Part shown: one piece after another, positions 17,170-26,242 of the stretch
How positions within the stretch are numbered: the first letter of the stretch is position 1
Layout: each line of letters starts with the position of its first letter
NCBI GenBank assembly: GCA_017948555.1
Contig: JAFMYY010000013.1
Location: 344-64,343, forward strand
Direction: 5' to 3'
DNA: 64,000 nt
Origin: Cesiribacteraceae bacterium YIM B00369
GTDB taxonomy: Bacteria > Bacteroidota > Bacteroidia > Cytophagales > Cyclobacteriaceae
The notes under the pieces: generated by a model
Seen by the model: the letters and a program-made list of their open reading frames with translations, nothing else
The model's database searches: none
Told to the model about the DNA's origin: nothing
Translations under genes and position numbers: made by a program

Positions 17170-18210
17170 TTATTGTACACGGGGAGCAGGTTCGTGGTAA
17201 ACTGAGTGGATTACCGTTTCACCCACAGCCTTTAAAGTTTCCTTACTGATAATGCTCATATCGTCCTTATGAGTATGGTGGTAGTCGCCAAAATAAAAAT
17301 CAGAGGCCGGATCATACTCAATAATGTCGATAGATGGAATACCTGCGCGGTTCATAAAAAGGTGATCGTCAATAATAGGTTCGCTGTTATCGTATTTAAA
17401 ATAGCGGCCATGGCCCAGTTCATGTGCCCATCCCCAAACGCGTTTTATTACACTGGGAGCCATTTCGCGGGAATAGCCTTCCCTGTAAAATACAGCGTCT
17501 TTTCCGCCCACCATATCGAGCAAAATGCCAAAATATGCAGAGTAATTTCTTTTGTGTTTATTAGTAGCCCAGTATTGCGATCCCAGGCACCAGTAAATCT
17601 GCCGCTCTTTCTGTTCTTCATCCATAAATTCAGGTTCTCCATAATCTTCTCCGTCAAAGAAAATAATATCCACCCCTACCTGGTAACTCTGGTTTTGATT
17701 AAGCTGCCTGGCAATTTCAAGCAATACGCCAACGCCGCTGCCTCCATCATTAGCCCCGGCAATAGGCTGCCTTTGCCGGCTTTCGTCAGGGTCTTTATCT
17801 GCAAAAGGGCGGGTGTCCCAGTGAGCAGCGAGCAACACTCTTTTAGAGGCTTCCGGATTGTAGCTGCCGGCAATATTCCGCAGGTTTAAAACAGTGCCAT
17901 CAAAAGCAGTCGCTTCAAAATTTTGTACTGTTACTTCAGCTCCAAAATCCTTTAATTTATTAATCAGGTAATCTCCCGCCTGTTGGTGTTCCCGGGTATT
18001 GGGAACACGGGGTCCGAAGCTAAGCTGTTTTTCAATGTAGGAATAAGCTGAGTCGGCATTAAAGCCTGGTGCTTCAACTCCTTCCAGCCGTGTAACGGTC
18101 GGGCTTGCAGGCTGTTCCTGTGTTTCCCGTGCAGGCTTATCGTTGCCGCAGGCCAGGAGTATTGCACTCAGGCCCAGGAAGCAGCAGGCATTTTTTAGTA
18201 ACATTCGCAT
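17170..18210 (-). CDS. M28 family zinc peptidase, lipoprotein
   Basis: A secreted aminopeptidase or glutaminyl-cyclase-like enzyme of the M28 family, 346 residues. The signal peptide ends in lipobox LLAC (Cys21). Zinc-ligand motifs are present in order: AHWDTRP, GANDGGSG, FDGEDYGE, DMVGGKD and the final HHTHKDD. The extra insertion after GEDYGE and the WCLGSQYW stretch are typical of the glutaminyl-peptide cyclotransferase-like subgroup. The ATG at 18210 is used; the longer frame begins with TTG. It lies 58 bases after cysS on the same strand and is likely co-transcribed with it. The cell location is outer membrane or periplasmic face. Confidence 0.9.
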   Translation of the reverse strand: MRMLLKNACCFLGLSAILLACGNDKPARETQEQPASPTVTRLEGVEAPGFNADSAYSYIEKQLSFGPRVPNTREHQQAGDYLINKLKDFGAEVTVQNFEATAFDGTVLNLRNIAGSYNPEASKRVLLAAHWDTRPFADKDPDESRQRQPIAGANDGGSGVGVLLEIARQLNQNQSYQVGVDIIFFDGEDYGEPEFMDEEQKERQIYWCLGSQYWATNKHKRNYSAYFGILLDMVGGKDAVFYREGYSREMAPSVIKRVWGWAHELGHGRYFKYDNSEPIIDDHLFMNRAGIPSIDIIEYDPASDFYFGDYHHTHKDDMSIISKETLKAVGETVIHSVYHEPAPRVQ

Positions 18211-18268
18211 AAATATTTTTTTTGCATATTCCTCTGGTTTTAGCAAAGAACATGCCTTTTTTCAGTTC

Positions 18269-19759
18269 CTATTCCTCGTATGCCCAGTCAATTCCTTCTT
18301 TCATGTCTTTTACAACAATGCCGTTTTGTTTCAGGCGGGCGCGGATCCTGTCAACTTTATCGTAATCTTTGTTTTCTTTCGCATCCCTGTAAATATCCAG
18401 TAAAGCATCTATAAGATCTTCCGGTTTTACATTGCTCTCTTCCCGGAGGCCAAGTATATTTTCGGTAAAGTCGATAAATGTTTTCTGCATCCGCAAAAAG
18501 GTTTCCTCGCCCAGCTCAGTAACAGAGAGCGCACCTGTATGGATGGAGTTTATTTTTTTAAGCAGGTTAAACAGGTGGGCAATTGTCTGGGCTGTATTGA
18601 AATCGTCGTTCATGGCCCTGTAGCAATTGTCGCACAGGCTGTTTACCTGGCCCGCTGCTTTCTCATTCTGGGCAGTATCATCAGCAGGAATAAAGGTCAG
18701 GCGTTTAAGAATCCGCAATCCGTTTATTAATTTTTTATAACCCTTCTGAGCTGCCTGCAGTGCTTCATTTGAAAAATCCAGTGTGCTGCTGTAGTGCGAC
18801 TGCAACATAAAGAAGCGAACAGTCATAGGGCTGTAAGCCTGGTCGAGCAGCTCGTGGCTGCCATTAAAAAGCTCATGAGGCAGAAAAGAATTGCCAAGCG
18901 ATTTGCTCATCTTCTGCCCGTTGGCAGTAAGCATATTGGTGTGGAGCCAGTATTTAGCAGGTTCATGGCCGAACCCACCTACCGATTGTGCAATTTCACA
19001 TTCGTGGTGGGGGAATTTAAGATCCATTCCCCCGCCATGTATATCAAAGCGTTCACCCAGATATTTGGTGCTCATTACGGTGCACTCCAGGTGCCAGCCG
19101 GGAAAGCCGGGGCCCCAGGGCGATTCCCAGCGCATAATATGTTCAGGCGATGCTTTTTTCCAGAGGGCAAAATCCACCTTATTTCTTTTCTCCTCCTGTC
19201 CGTCCAGTTCCCGGTAGCCAGCCATCATTTCCTCTACATTTCTGCCGCTGAGGATTCCATAATGATGGTCCTCGTTATATTTTGCCACATCAAAATAAAC
19301 AGAACCATTTACTTCGTAGGCGAGCCCTTTATCTAAAAGCTGTTTGGTAAGTCTTACCTGTTCCACAATATGGCCTGTAGCAGTAGGTTCAATGCTTGGC
19401 TGGAGAATGTTAAACTGCTCAAGCACCTGATGGAAGCCATTTGTATACCGCTGTACTACTTCCATGGGTTCCAGATTATCAAGCTTTGCTTTCCTTGCAA
19501 TTTTATCCTCCCCGGCATCCTGGTCATCGACAAGGTGGCCTACATCTGTAATATTTCTGACATACCTTACTTTGTAGCCCAGGTGCTGAAGGTACCGGTA
19601 AATAATATCAAAACTCAGAAATGTACGGACGTTGCCCAGGTGTACATCGCTGTAAACAGTGGGGCCACAAACATACATGCCCACAAAAGGCGGGTTTAAG
19701 GGCTCAAAAACTTCTTTTTGCCGCGAAAGCGTATTATATATGCGTAAAGGAGGTATCAT
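18269..19759 (-). CDS. cysS: Cysteinyl-tRNA synthetase
   Basis: CysRS charges tRNA-Cys. The 496-residue product has the class I signatures HLGN (residues 40-43, the HIGH equivalent) with zinc-binding Cys31 just before it, further zinc ligands near GWHLEC and HHECEIAQ, and KMSKS in [10 protein letters not shown]. The DALR-type helical C-terminal region is complete and the length is normal. The ATG at 19759 is clear. A perfect TAAATTTG box (19765-19772, minus strand) lies directly before the start, but I see no matching upstream element, so promoter use is open. Confidence 0.97.
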   Translation of the reverse strand: MIPPLRIYNTLSRQKEVFEPLNPPFVGMYVCGPTVYSDVHLGNVRTFLSFDIIYRYLQHLGYKVRYVRNITDVGHLVDDQDAGEDKIARKAKLDNLEPMEVVQRYTNGFHQVLEQFNILQPSIEPTATGHIVEQVRLTKQLLDKGLAYEVNGSVYFDVAKYNEDHHYGILSGRNVEEMMAGYRELDGQEEKRNKVDFALWKKASPEHIMRWESPWGPGFPGWHLECTVMSTKYLGERFDIHGGGMDLKFPHHECEIAQSVGGFGHEPAKYWLHTNMLTANGQKMSKSLGNSFLPHELFNGSHELLDQAYSPMTVRFFMLQSHYSSTLDFSNEALQAAQKGYKKLINGLRILKRLTFIPADDTAQNEKAAGQVNSLCDNCYRAMNDDFNTAQTIAHLFNLLKKINSIHTGALSVTELGEETFLRMQKTFIDFTENILGLREESNVKPEDLIDALLDIYRDAKENKDYDKVDRIRARLKQNGIVVKDMKEGIDWAYEE

Positions 19760-20007
19760 GGGCGCAAATTTAATAGATTGTGCCTTGCATCGGTAACTAT
19801 TTTGAACTAAAACTCATATTATTTCATTACTACTATTAAATAGTAAGCCGGACCCCGAATATCAAAGCGCAATTTGAACTATTTTTTTACTTTTTTTTGT
19901 TGCATTAAGAGGTTCAGTATAAAAATCAGGAAAACCCCTTTTTCCTGAAACCTGTTTTATTTAGTGATAACAAAAATAAACCCCCTTAAAAGGTTAATTT
20001 ATAAAAG

Positions 20008-20039
20008 TTTGCTTTAATTCGATTAATCGATTAAATTTG
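20008..20039 (+). promoter_or_regulatory. Promoter of the rimP-nusA-infB operon with overlapping palindrome
   Basis: TTTG at 20008-20011, a 20-base spacer and TAAATTTG at 20032-20039 form a perfect Bacteroidota promoter. The spacer holds overlapping perfect palindromes TCGATTAATCGA (20019-20030) and TTAATCGATTAA (20023-20034), which could be an operator. Transcription would start near 20046. Confidence 0.65.
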
Positions 20040-20064
20040 CCGCTAAAATAAAGAGTTCTGAGAC

Positions 20065-20092
20065 GAGGGGACATTAGTTGTCCCCTCTTTTC
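20065..20092 (+). promoter_or_regulatory. Leader hairpin with T-rich tail before rimP (possible attenuator)
   Basis: A perfect 8-bp stem (20065-20072 with 20080-20087) followed by TTTTCTTTC sits between the predicted transcription start and the rimP ATG at 20114. It has the shape of an intrinsic terminator inside the leader, so it could attenuate the operon. Confidence 0.6.
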
Positions 20093-20113
20093 TTTCAGGA
20101 AAACGGGTATTCA

Positions 20114-20584
20114 ATGGATGTTAAAAATTATATAGAAGGGCTGGTGCAGACTTACCTTGCAGATAAGCCGGATCTTTTTCTGGTAGAGGTAATTGTCTCG
20201 GGCTCAAATAAAAAGAATAAAGTTTTAGTGCTGATAGATGGGGATGAAGGCGTAACTATTGACCGTTGCGCAGAGTTAAGCAGGAAGATATCGGCCGATC
20301 TTGAAGAAAAAGACATAATGGACGGGGCCTACCGGCTGGAAGTTTCTTCTCCGGGCGTTGAATTTCCCCTGAAATTCGAACGTCAGTATCCAAAACACAT
20401 CGGACGCAAAGTTAAGGTTTCGTTAAATGATGATACAGAGAAGATTGGAAAACTGAAAGAAACAGGCGACGGATTTATTTTGATGGATGAAGAGATAAAG
20501 GAGGGCAAAAAAACCAACTGGCAGGAGGTGCAAATAAAACTCGAAGATATAAAGAATATGATAGTATTAGTATCATTTAAATAA
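20114..20584 (+). CDS. rimP: Ribosome maturation factor RimP
   Basis: RimP helps mature the 30S ribosomal subunit. The 156-residue product matches the DUF150 family: an N-terminal alpha/beta domain with LVEVIVSG and VLIDGDEGVTIDRCAELSR, and the conserved YRLEVSSPGVEFPLKFERQY. I chose the ATG at 20114; the in-frame TTG at 20078 lies inside the leader hairpin. It is the first gene of the classical rimP-nusA-infB operon, with only 5 bases to nusA. Confidence 0.93.
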   Translation: MDVKNYIEGLVQTYLADKPDLFLVEVIVSGSNKKNKVLVLIDGDEGVTIDRCAELSRKISADLEEKDIMDGAYRLEVSSPGVEFPLKFERQYPKHIGRKVKVSLNDDTEKIGKLKETGDGFILMDEEIKEGKKTNWQEVQIKLEDIKNMIVLVSFK

Positions 20585-20589
20585 CGGAG

Positions 20590-21831
20590 ATGAGCAGCGG
20601 AACATTAATCGAAAATTTTGCAGAGTTTGCAAAAAGAAAAAATATAGATCGTCCGACAATGATCCGGATTCTGGAGGATGTGTTCAGAACCATGATCCGT
20701 AAAAGATACGAAACGGATGATAACTTCGATATCATCATTAACGCTGATAAGGGTGACCTTGAGATCTGGCGTTTTCGTGAAATCGTGGACGATAATTCCG
20801 AAGATATCTGGGATCATGATAAGATAAGCCTTACAGAAGCGCGCAAAATTGAGCCGGACTTTGAAATTGGCGAAGAAGTAGCCGAAGAAGTGAAGCTGGA
20901 AGATTTTGGTCGTCGTGCCGTTATGACAGCCAGACAGACACTGATACAAAAAGTAAAAGACCTGGAGAAAGACATTCTTTTCCAGAAATATAATGGCCTT
21001 GTAGGCGAAATGATTACTGCCGAAGTGTACCAGACACTGGGGCGTGAGGTTTTACTTATTGATGGCGAAGGAAATGAGCTTGCCCTTCCTAAAGGGGAGC
21101 AGATTCCTAAAGATCGTTTCAGAAAAGGCGATTCTACCAAAGCAATTGTGCACCGTGTGGAAATGGTTAATGGCACGCCGAAAATTATTTTGTCGCGTAC
21201 ATCACCTGCCTTCCTTGAGCGCCTGTTTGAGGCCGAAGTACCGGAAGTGTACGATGGCCTTATAACCATGAAAAAAATTGTACGTGAACCGGGCGAACGT
21301 GCAAAGGTAGCTGTGGAGTCTTACGACGACCGCATTGACCCTGTAGGTGCCTGTGTAGGTATGAAAGGTTCCCGTATTCATAGTATTGTGCGGGAGTTGC
21401 AGAATGAAAATATTGATGTAATTAATTATACAGAAAATAAAGAGCTGTATATTGCAAGGGCGTTAAGTCCTGCAAAAATTTCCAGTACCCGGATTAATGA
21501 GGAAGACGGACGTGTTTCTGTTTTTCTTAAACCTGATCAGGTGTCGCTGGCAATTGGCCGTGGTGGCCAAAACATCAAACTTGCTTCGAAACTTGTAGGA
21601 CTGGAGATTGACGTATTCCGCGATGTGGAAAGCATTGATGAGGAAGACGTGGCTCTGGATGAGTTTTCAGATGAAATTGAAGGATGGGTTATTGCAGAAT
21701 TAAGACGGGTAGGTCTTGATACTGCCAAAAGTGTGCTGGCACTTACTAAAGATGAATTAGCCCGTCGTACTGACCTGGAGGTGGAAACCATCAGCGAAGT
21801 TTACTCAATTTTAAGCCAGGAGTTTGAGTAA
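20590..21831 (+). CDS. nusA: Transcription termination/antitermination protein NusA
   Basis: NusA binds RNA polymerase and modulates pausing, termination and antitermination. The 413-residue product has the N-terminal domain, an S1 domain (about 135-200), and KH domains marked by GACVGMKGSRI and AIGRGGQNIKLA. The C-terminal acidic repeats of E. coli NusA are absent, replaced by one helix-hairpin-type segment near ELRRVGLDTAKSVL, which is usual in Bacteroidota. It lies between rimP and infB; the start ATG follows a GGAG stretch, one of the few Shine-Dalgarno-like sites here. Confidence 0.96.
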   Translation: MSSGTLIENFAEFAKRKNIDRPTMIRILEDVFRTMIRKRYETDDNFDIIINADKGDLEIWRFREIVDDNSEDIWDHDKISLTEARKIEPDFEIGEEVAEEVKLEDFGRRAVMTARQTLIQKVKDLEKDILFQKYNGLVGEMITAEVYQTLGREVLLIDGEGNELALPKGEQIPKDRFRKGDSTKAIVHRVEMVNGTPKIILSRTSPAFLERLFEAEVPEVYDGLITMKKIVREPGERAKVAVESYDDRIDPVGACVGMKGSRIHSIVRELQNENIDVINYTENKELYIARALSPAKISSTRINEEDGRVSVFLKPDQVSLAIGRGGQNIKLASKLVGLEIDVFRDVESIDEEDVALDEFSDEIEGWVIAELRRVGLDTAKSVLALTKDELARRTDLEVETISEVYSILSQEFE

Positions 21832-21879
21832 TATGTTTAGTAAGACGAGAATAAAATAAATAAAGGCAGACAATAACGT

Positions 21880-24800
21880 ATGGCAGAAGAAAAAATGATG
21901 AGGCTAAGCCAGGTGGCCAGAAAATTAAACATTGGAAAAGATACCATTGTTGATTATCTGTCTAACAAAGGGCAAGAGGTTGAGAACAATCCAAACGCCA
22001 AGATAAGCGGCGACCAGTTTAATATGCTGGCCAAGGAGTTCGCATCTTCGGCTATGGATAAAGAGGAAGCCTCCAGCCTCACCATTGGCAGAAAAAGTGG
22101 TCAGAATGTTGCCGTAGACGCGGATCAGGATGATGAGCCACGTCGCCAGGCGGACGAAGAACAAGAGATTTTTATAAAAAGCAATGCTGTTAAGGAACAG
22201 GCAGCCAGGCCTGCTCCGCAGGAACCTTCCAAAAAGGAAGAAAAGGAGGAAGATCCATTCGGAAAGCCTAAATTACCTGGTTTTAAGGTATTAGGGAAGA
22301 TTGACCTTAATCAGGCAGGCAGGCCTAAGCCAGCTGCTGATAAGCAGGAACCTAAGGCAGAAAAAGCACCAGCCGGCAAGGATGCCGCTGCAGATAAAGC
22401 TGCTGCTGAGGTAAAGGCTGAGCAACCTGAAGCGGAAGCTCCAAAAGAACAACCGAAAGCCGAACAACCTAAGGCTGAAGCGCCAAAGGCGGAAACTCCG
22501 AAAGAACAGCCGAAAGCTGAGCAACCTAAGGCTGAGCAACCAAAAGCAGAAACTCCTGACGCAAAACAACCTAAGGCAGAAGCGCCTCAGGAAGAACAGC
22601 CGAAGGCAGAAGCTCCAAAGGAAAAAACAAGCACTGAGCAGCCTAAAGCTGAAAGTCAGCGCAAGGAAGAGATGCAATTAAATGAAACCATAAAACCTGA
22701 AGCTAAAGAAGATACTAAGCCTGCCAGGGAACAGTATACTTCAGGCCAGAAGCCTCAGGAAAAGCAGGCTGAGCAGCCTGAATCTGCCGGTAAACCTGCC
22801 ACCGAAAAAAAATCAAGCCAGCCAGCTGCCCCGTCAACTCTAAAGGCTGATACTCCTGCCAGCAAAGAAGTGCCTGAAAAATCAGAAGAGGCTCCTGCTA
22901 AAAAAGAAGAGACCAATCAACTGATTTCCGGTAAAGCCGATTCCCTTAAAGGTCTTACTGTTTTAGGTAAAATTGAACTGCCTGCAGAGCGTTCCAAGAA
23001 AAAAGCAAAACCAGTTGCTTCTTCTGACGATAAAGATAAGAAGAAGAAAAAGCGTGTGCGTAAGCGCATTAACAAACCTGGTGAAGGTGGAAACGCCGGA
23101 ACAGGAACAGGAGCTGCAGCCGCCGGTGGTGGAAACAGACCTGCCGGTACCGGTGGTCCTGGCCAGGGACGCGGCGATCGTCCTGCCCGTGGCGGAGCCG
23201 CAGCAGGCAGAAGGACCGACACCCGTCGCCCTGCCGCTGGTGGAGCCCGCCAGCCGAAGGAAGAGCTTACCGATAAGCAGATTCAGGAACAAATCAAAGA
23301 AACCCTTGCCAAGCTCAGTGGTGGCGGCGGAGGAAAAGGCGGTAAACAGGGGAACCGTTCCAAATACCGTAAAGGCAAGCGGAATGCTGCTGCCGACGCA
23401 GAGTACGAGCGTCAGATGCAGGAGCAGGAAGATGCTAAAATCCTTAAGGTGACCGAGTTTATCTCGGCCAACGACCTTGCCTCCCTGATGGATGTATCGG
23501 TAAATGAAATTATCTCTGCCTGTATGAGCATGGGTATGTTCGTTTCCATAAATCAGCGCCTGGATGCTGAAGCTATTACCGTTATTGCCGATGAATTTGG
23601 CTATAATGTTGAATTCACTTCAGATGATGATGAGCAGGAGGTGGAAATAGAAGAAGATAGTCCTGAAGATCTTGTGGATCGTGCTCCGATTGTTACAATC
23701 ATGGGCCACGTTGACCACGGTAAAACATCTTTGCTTGACTACATCCGCGATGCAAAAGTAGCTGCCGGTGAAGCTGGTGGTATTACCCAGCACATTGGTG
23801 CCTACGATGTAATGACCGATAGCGGCAAGCGTGTTGCTTTCCTTGATACTCCTGGCCACGAAGCCTTTACAGCTATGCGTGCCCGTGGTGCTAAAGTTAC
23901 CGACGTTGTAATTATTGTAGTTGCGGCGGATGATAATGTAATGCCCCAGACAAAGGAAGCTATTAACCACGCTCAGGTAGCAGGTGTACCAATTGTAATT
24001 GCAATCAATAAGGTGGATAAACCAGCAGCTAATCCTGAGAGAATCAGGGAAGAGCTGGCAAACATGAATATTCTGGTAGAGGACTGGGGTGGTAAATACC
24101 AGTGTCAGGAAATATCTGCCAAAACAGGTCAGGGTATCGACGACCTGCTTGAAAAAGTACTATTAGAGGCTGAACTCCTTGAGCTTAAGGCCAATCCTAA
24201 TAAAAAAGCAACGGGTACGGTTATTGAAGCCACCCTTGATAAAGGCCGTGGATATGTAACCACTATCCTGGTACAGTCCGGCTCTCTTAAAATTGGCGAT
24301 ATTGTTTTAGCAGGCCAGCACTTTGGTAAGGTTAAAGCTATGTTCGACCACAGAGGTCAGCGTATCAAAGAAGCAGGGCCTTCCACACCAGTTCAGATGC
24401 TTGGTTTGGGCGGTGCTCCTCAGGCAGGTGATAAGTTCAATGTAATGGACACTGACCGCGAAGCGCGCGATATTGCAAACAAGCGTGAGCAAATTCAGCG
24501 TGAGCAGAGCATGCGTACCAAGAAGCATATTACGCTTGATGAAATCGGACGCCGCCTTGCAATTGGTTCGTTTAAGGAACTTAACGTAATTGTTAAAGGT
24601 GACGTGGATGGATCAGTGGAAGCACTTTCTGATTCACTGTTAAAGCTGTCAACCGACGAGGTACAGGTAAATATTATCCACAAGGCAGTAGGTCAGATTT
24701 CAGAATCAGACATCCTGCTTGCATCAGCATCCGATGCAATTGTAATTGGCTTCCAGGTTCGTCCTTCGGGAGGTGCGCGTAAGCTTGCTGAACAGGAGGA

Positions 24801-25188
24801 AATTGAAATCCGCATGTACTCTATCATCTACGATGCCATCAATGAGGTAAAAGATGCAATGGAAGGTATGCTTGCTCCAACTGTTGAAGAAATAATAACC
24901 GGTAATATTGAAGTACGTGAGGTGTTTAAAATCTCTAAAGTGGGTACTGTTGCCGGTTGCTATGTAACAGAAGGATTCATTAAGCGAAACAACAGCATCC
25001 GCCTGATCCGCGATGGTATTGTAGTCTACACTGGAAGTATTGATCAGCTGAAGCGCTTTAAAGACGATGTAGCCGAGGTGAAACAAGGCTATGAATGCGG
25101 TCTTAGTATCAAGAACTTCAACGACATTAAAGAAGGTGACAATATAGAAGGCTTTACAACTCAGGAAGTGAAGCGGACTCTGGCTTAA
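21880..25188 (+). CDS. infB: Translation initiation factor IF-2
   Basis: IF-2 is the GTPase that places initiator tRNA on the 30S subunit. The 1102-residue product has the short helical N-terminal domain [21 protein letters not shown], a very long charged and low-complexity linker (about residues 70-500), and a second IF2_N region. The G domain follows: G1 GHVDHGKT (609-616), NKVD and SAKTGQG. The C-terminal domains 2-4 are complete. The linker contains tandem Pro/Glu/Lys/Ala repeats (roughly 22410-22656) and a Gly/Arg-rich stretch (about 23090-23240). It ends the rimP-nusA-infB operon, and a good terminator follows. Confidence 0.97.
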   Translation: MAEEKMMRLSQVARKLNIGKDTIVDYLSNKGQEVENNPNAKISGDQFNMLAKEFASSAMDKEEASSLTIGRKSGQNVAVDADQDDEPRRQADEEQEIFIKSNAVKEQAARPAPQEPSKKEEKEEDPFGKPKLPGFKVLGKIDLNQAGRPKPAADKQEPKAEKAPAGKDAAADKAAAEVKAEQPEAEAPKEQPKAEQPKAEAPKAETPKEQPKAEQPKAEQPKAETPDAKQPKAEAPQEEQPKAEAPKEKTSTEQPKAESQRKEEMQLNETIKPEAKEDTKPAREQYTSGQKPQEKQAEQPESAGKPATEKKSSQPAAPSTLKADTPASKEVPEKSEEAPAKKEETNQLISGKADSLKGLTVLGKIELPAERSKKKAKPVASSDDKDKKKKKRVRKRINKPGEGGNAGTGTGAAAAGGGNRPAGTGGPGQGRGDRPARGGAAAGRRTDTRRPAAGGARQPKEELTDKQIQEQIKETLAKLSGGGGGKGGKQGNRSKYRKGKRNAAADAEYERQMQEQEDAKILKVTEFISANDLASLMDVSVNEIISACMSMGMFVSINQRLDAEAITVIADEFGYNVEFTSDDDEQEVEIEEDSPEDLVDRAPIVTIMGHVDHGKTSLLDYIRDAKVAAGEAGGITQHIGAYDVMTDSGKRVAFLDTPGHEAFTAMRARGAKVTDVVIIVVAADDNVMPQTKEAINHAQVAGVPIVIAINKVDKPAANPERIREELANMNILVEDWGGKYQCQEISAKTGQGIDDLLEKVLLEAELLELKANPNKKATGTVIEATLDKGRGYVTTILVQSGSLKIGDIVLAGQHFGKVKAMFDHRGQRIKEAGPSTPVQMLGLGGAPQAGDKFNVMDTDREARDIANKREQIQREQSMRTKKHITLDEIGRRLAIGSFKELNVIVKGDVDGSVEALSDSLLKLSTDEVQVNIIHKAVGQISESDILLASASDAIVIGFQVRPSGGARKLAEQEEIEIRMYSIIYDAINEVKDAMEGMLAPTVEEIITGNIEVREVFKISKVGTVAGCYVTEGFIKRNNSIRLIRDGIVVYTGSIDQLKRFKDDVAEVKQGYECGLSIKNFNDIKEGDNIEGFTTQEVKRTLA
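22410..22656 (+). repeat. infB: Degenerate tandem repeat region in the infB linker
   Basis: Codons for repeated motifs such as EQPKAE, EAPKAE and AETPKEQ recur at irregular spacing in this stretch of the IF-2 N-terminal linker. Repeats are imperfect at the DNA level, so they look old or variable rather than freshly duplicated. Confidence 0.7.
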
Positions 25189-25215
25189 GTAAGAAGCATT
25201 ACTTTATAAAAATAG

Positions 25216-25250
25216 AAAGCGCTGTTATTAATTTAGCAGCGCTTTTTTTA
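25216..25250 (+). terminator. Terminator of the rimP-nusA-infB operon
   Basis: A 9-bp stem (25216-25224 with 25237-25245) ends in a T run. It overlaps the region just before the ATG of the next small gene at 25255. Confidence 0.85.
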
Positions 25251-25254
25251 GTTT

Positions 25255-25437
25255 ATGAAAATTTTAAATCTCATTAATACCGCTGTTTTCATCCCGGGCA
25301 GCTTCCTGCTCCTCCTCGGGCTTTGGAAGCCATGGGTAGTGCTCTGGTGGATGGCCACTCAAAACAGGCTGAAGGTATTAAAATATTATGGGACTATTGT
25401 TTTAGTTTCAGGTTCCCTTTACCTGCTCCTGAATTGA
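25255..25437 (+). CDS. Small two-segment membrane protein
   Basis: A 60-residue product with two hydrophobic segments (about residues 8-30 and 44-58), joined by a short basic loop MATQNRLKVLKYYG. The ATG lies five bases after the T run of the infB terminator, so expression would need readthrough or a promoter inside that region. No family is recognised. The strongly hydrophobic, signal-like composition argues for a real coding frame, but its short length leaves doubt. Confidence 0.45.
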   Translation: MKILNLINTAVFIPGSFLLLLGLWKPWVVLWWMATQNRLKVLKYYGTIVLVSGSLYLLLN

Positions 25438-25700
25438 AAAAGCTTCTTTATGCACACTTTAACAGGGGCAAAAGAAATGTAAGAGAACATCCGGCAGGAG
25501 TCTCTTACACATTTATGTGATATGGTAATTTTTTAACGCCTTATTCGTGAAGATATTAGCAGCTTAAGATATTGTGAAACAGATGTGGCGGATCAAAATA
25601 TACTAAGCGGCTGAAAATTGCATAATTCCCGAAGTCCGGCTTCCAGAGGGTCAGGAAGATTTCTCCTATCCGGTTGGTGAAATCTTTAATTCCCTGGTAT

Positions 25701-26126
25701 TTATTTATTTCCGGATAAGGAACGGGTTACTGCTGTAGCTACTAAGGCGCCAAAGGTGTAATATCCAATAGTAAGCAGTTTGGTGGTAGTGCTACGACTG
25801 GTAGGAGCTTCGCCCAGGCCCATTTTGCCAGGTAAAACAACTCCTCCAATACCTGCAGCAAGGCCCAGTAAAATGCTTCTCGCATAGCTTGTGCCGGCAA
25901 GGCTGTAGTAAGTGGCATTAGAAAGAAGGTCTCCTCCCATGGCCATTTGTCTTTGAGCCGTAAGACCCGGAAGCGAGATATCTGCTTTGTTCATTAGCTG
26001 GCGGAGTGCACGTACACCTACCAGGTCCACACGTGGAGCCAAAGGAACAAATTGTCTTACTGTTTCATGAACGGCGGTCAGGCTGATTGCTCCGGCCAGA
26101 CCTCCTAAAAAGTTTGATGAGATCAT
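25701..26126 (-). CDS. Small membrane protein of unknown function
   Basis: The 141-residue product has an N-terminal hydrophobic helix (LGGLAGAISLTAV) and a Gly/Ala-rich central membrane segment (ILLGLAAGIGGVVLPG) and a further segment near the C-terminus (TIGYYTFGALVATAVT). The remaining part has charged residues around RVDLVGVRALRQL. I do not recognise the family. Start ATG at 26126; the gene lies 117 bases downstream of the TonB receptor's stop, separated by a terminator. Confidence 0.65.
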   Translation of the reverse strand: MISSNFLGGLAGAISLTAVHETVRQFVPLAPRVDLVGVRALRQLMNKADISLPGLTAQRQMAMGGDLLSNATYYSLAGTSYARSILLGLAAGIGGVVLPGKMGLGEAPTSRSTTTKLLTIGYYTFGALVATAVTRSLSGNK

Positions 26127-26201
26127 ATGAAAAATGTTTTGGTATAAATTTATAAACTACTATTGTTAACAGAATAGTACAATAACAGTTATTGAAAAGG
26201 T

Positions 26202-26235
26202 AAAAAAAACCGGCAGAGGTAATTTTCTCTGCCGG
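26202..26235 (-). terminator. Terminator of the TonB-dependent receptor gene
   Basis: A perfect 9-bp stem (26210-26218 with 26227-26235) followed on the minus strand by eight T residues (26202-26209). Confidence 0.9.
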
Positions 26236-26242
26236 CTGATTA

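Noticed and set aside
18794-19336. Plus-strand frame of 180 codons inside cysS
   Set aside because: Antisense shadow of cysS, which has all synthetase motifs; no independent signal.
19765-19772. Perfect TAAATTTG box directly before cysS
   Set aside because: No upstream TTTG or TTG at the right distance, and its position would make cysS leaderless; kept only as a note.
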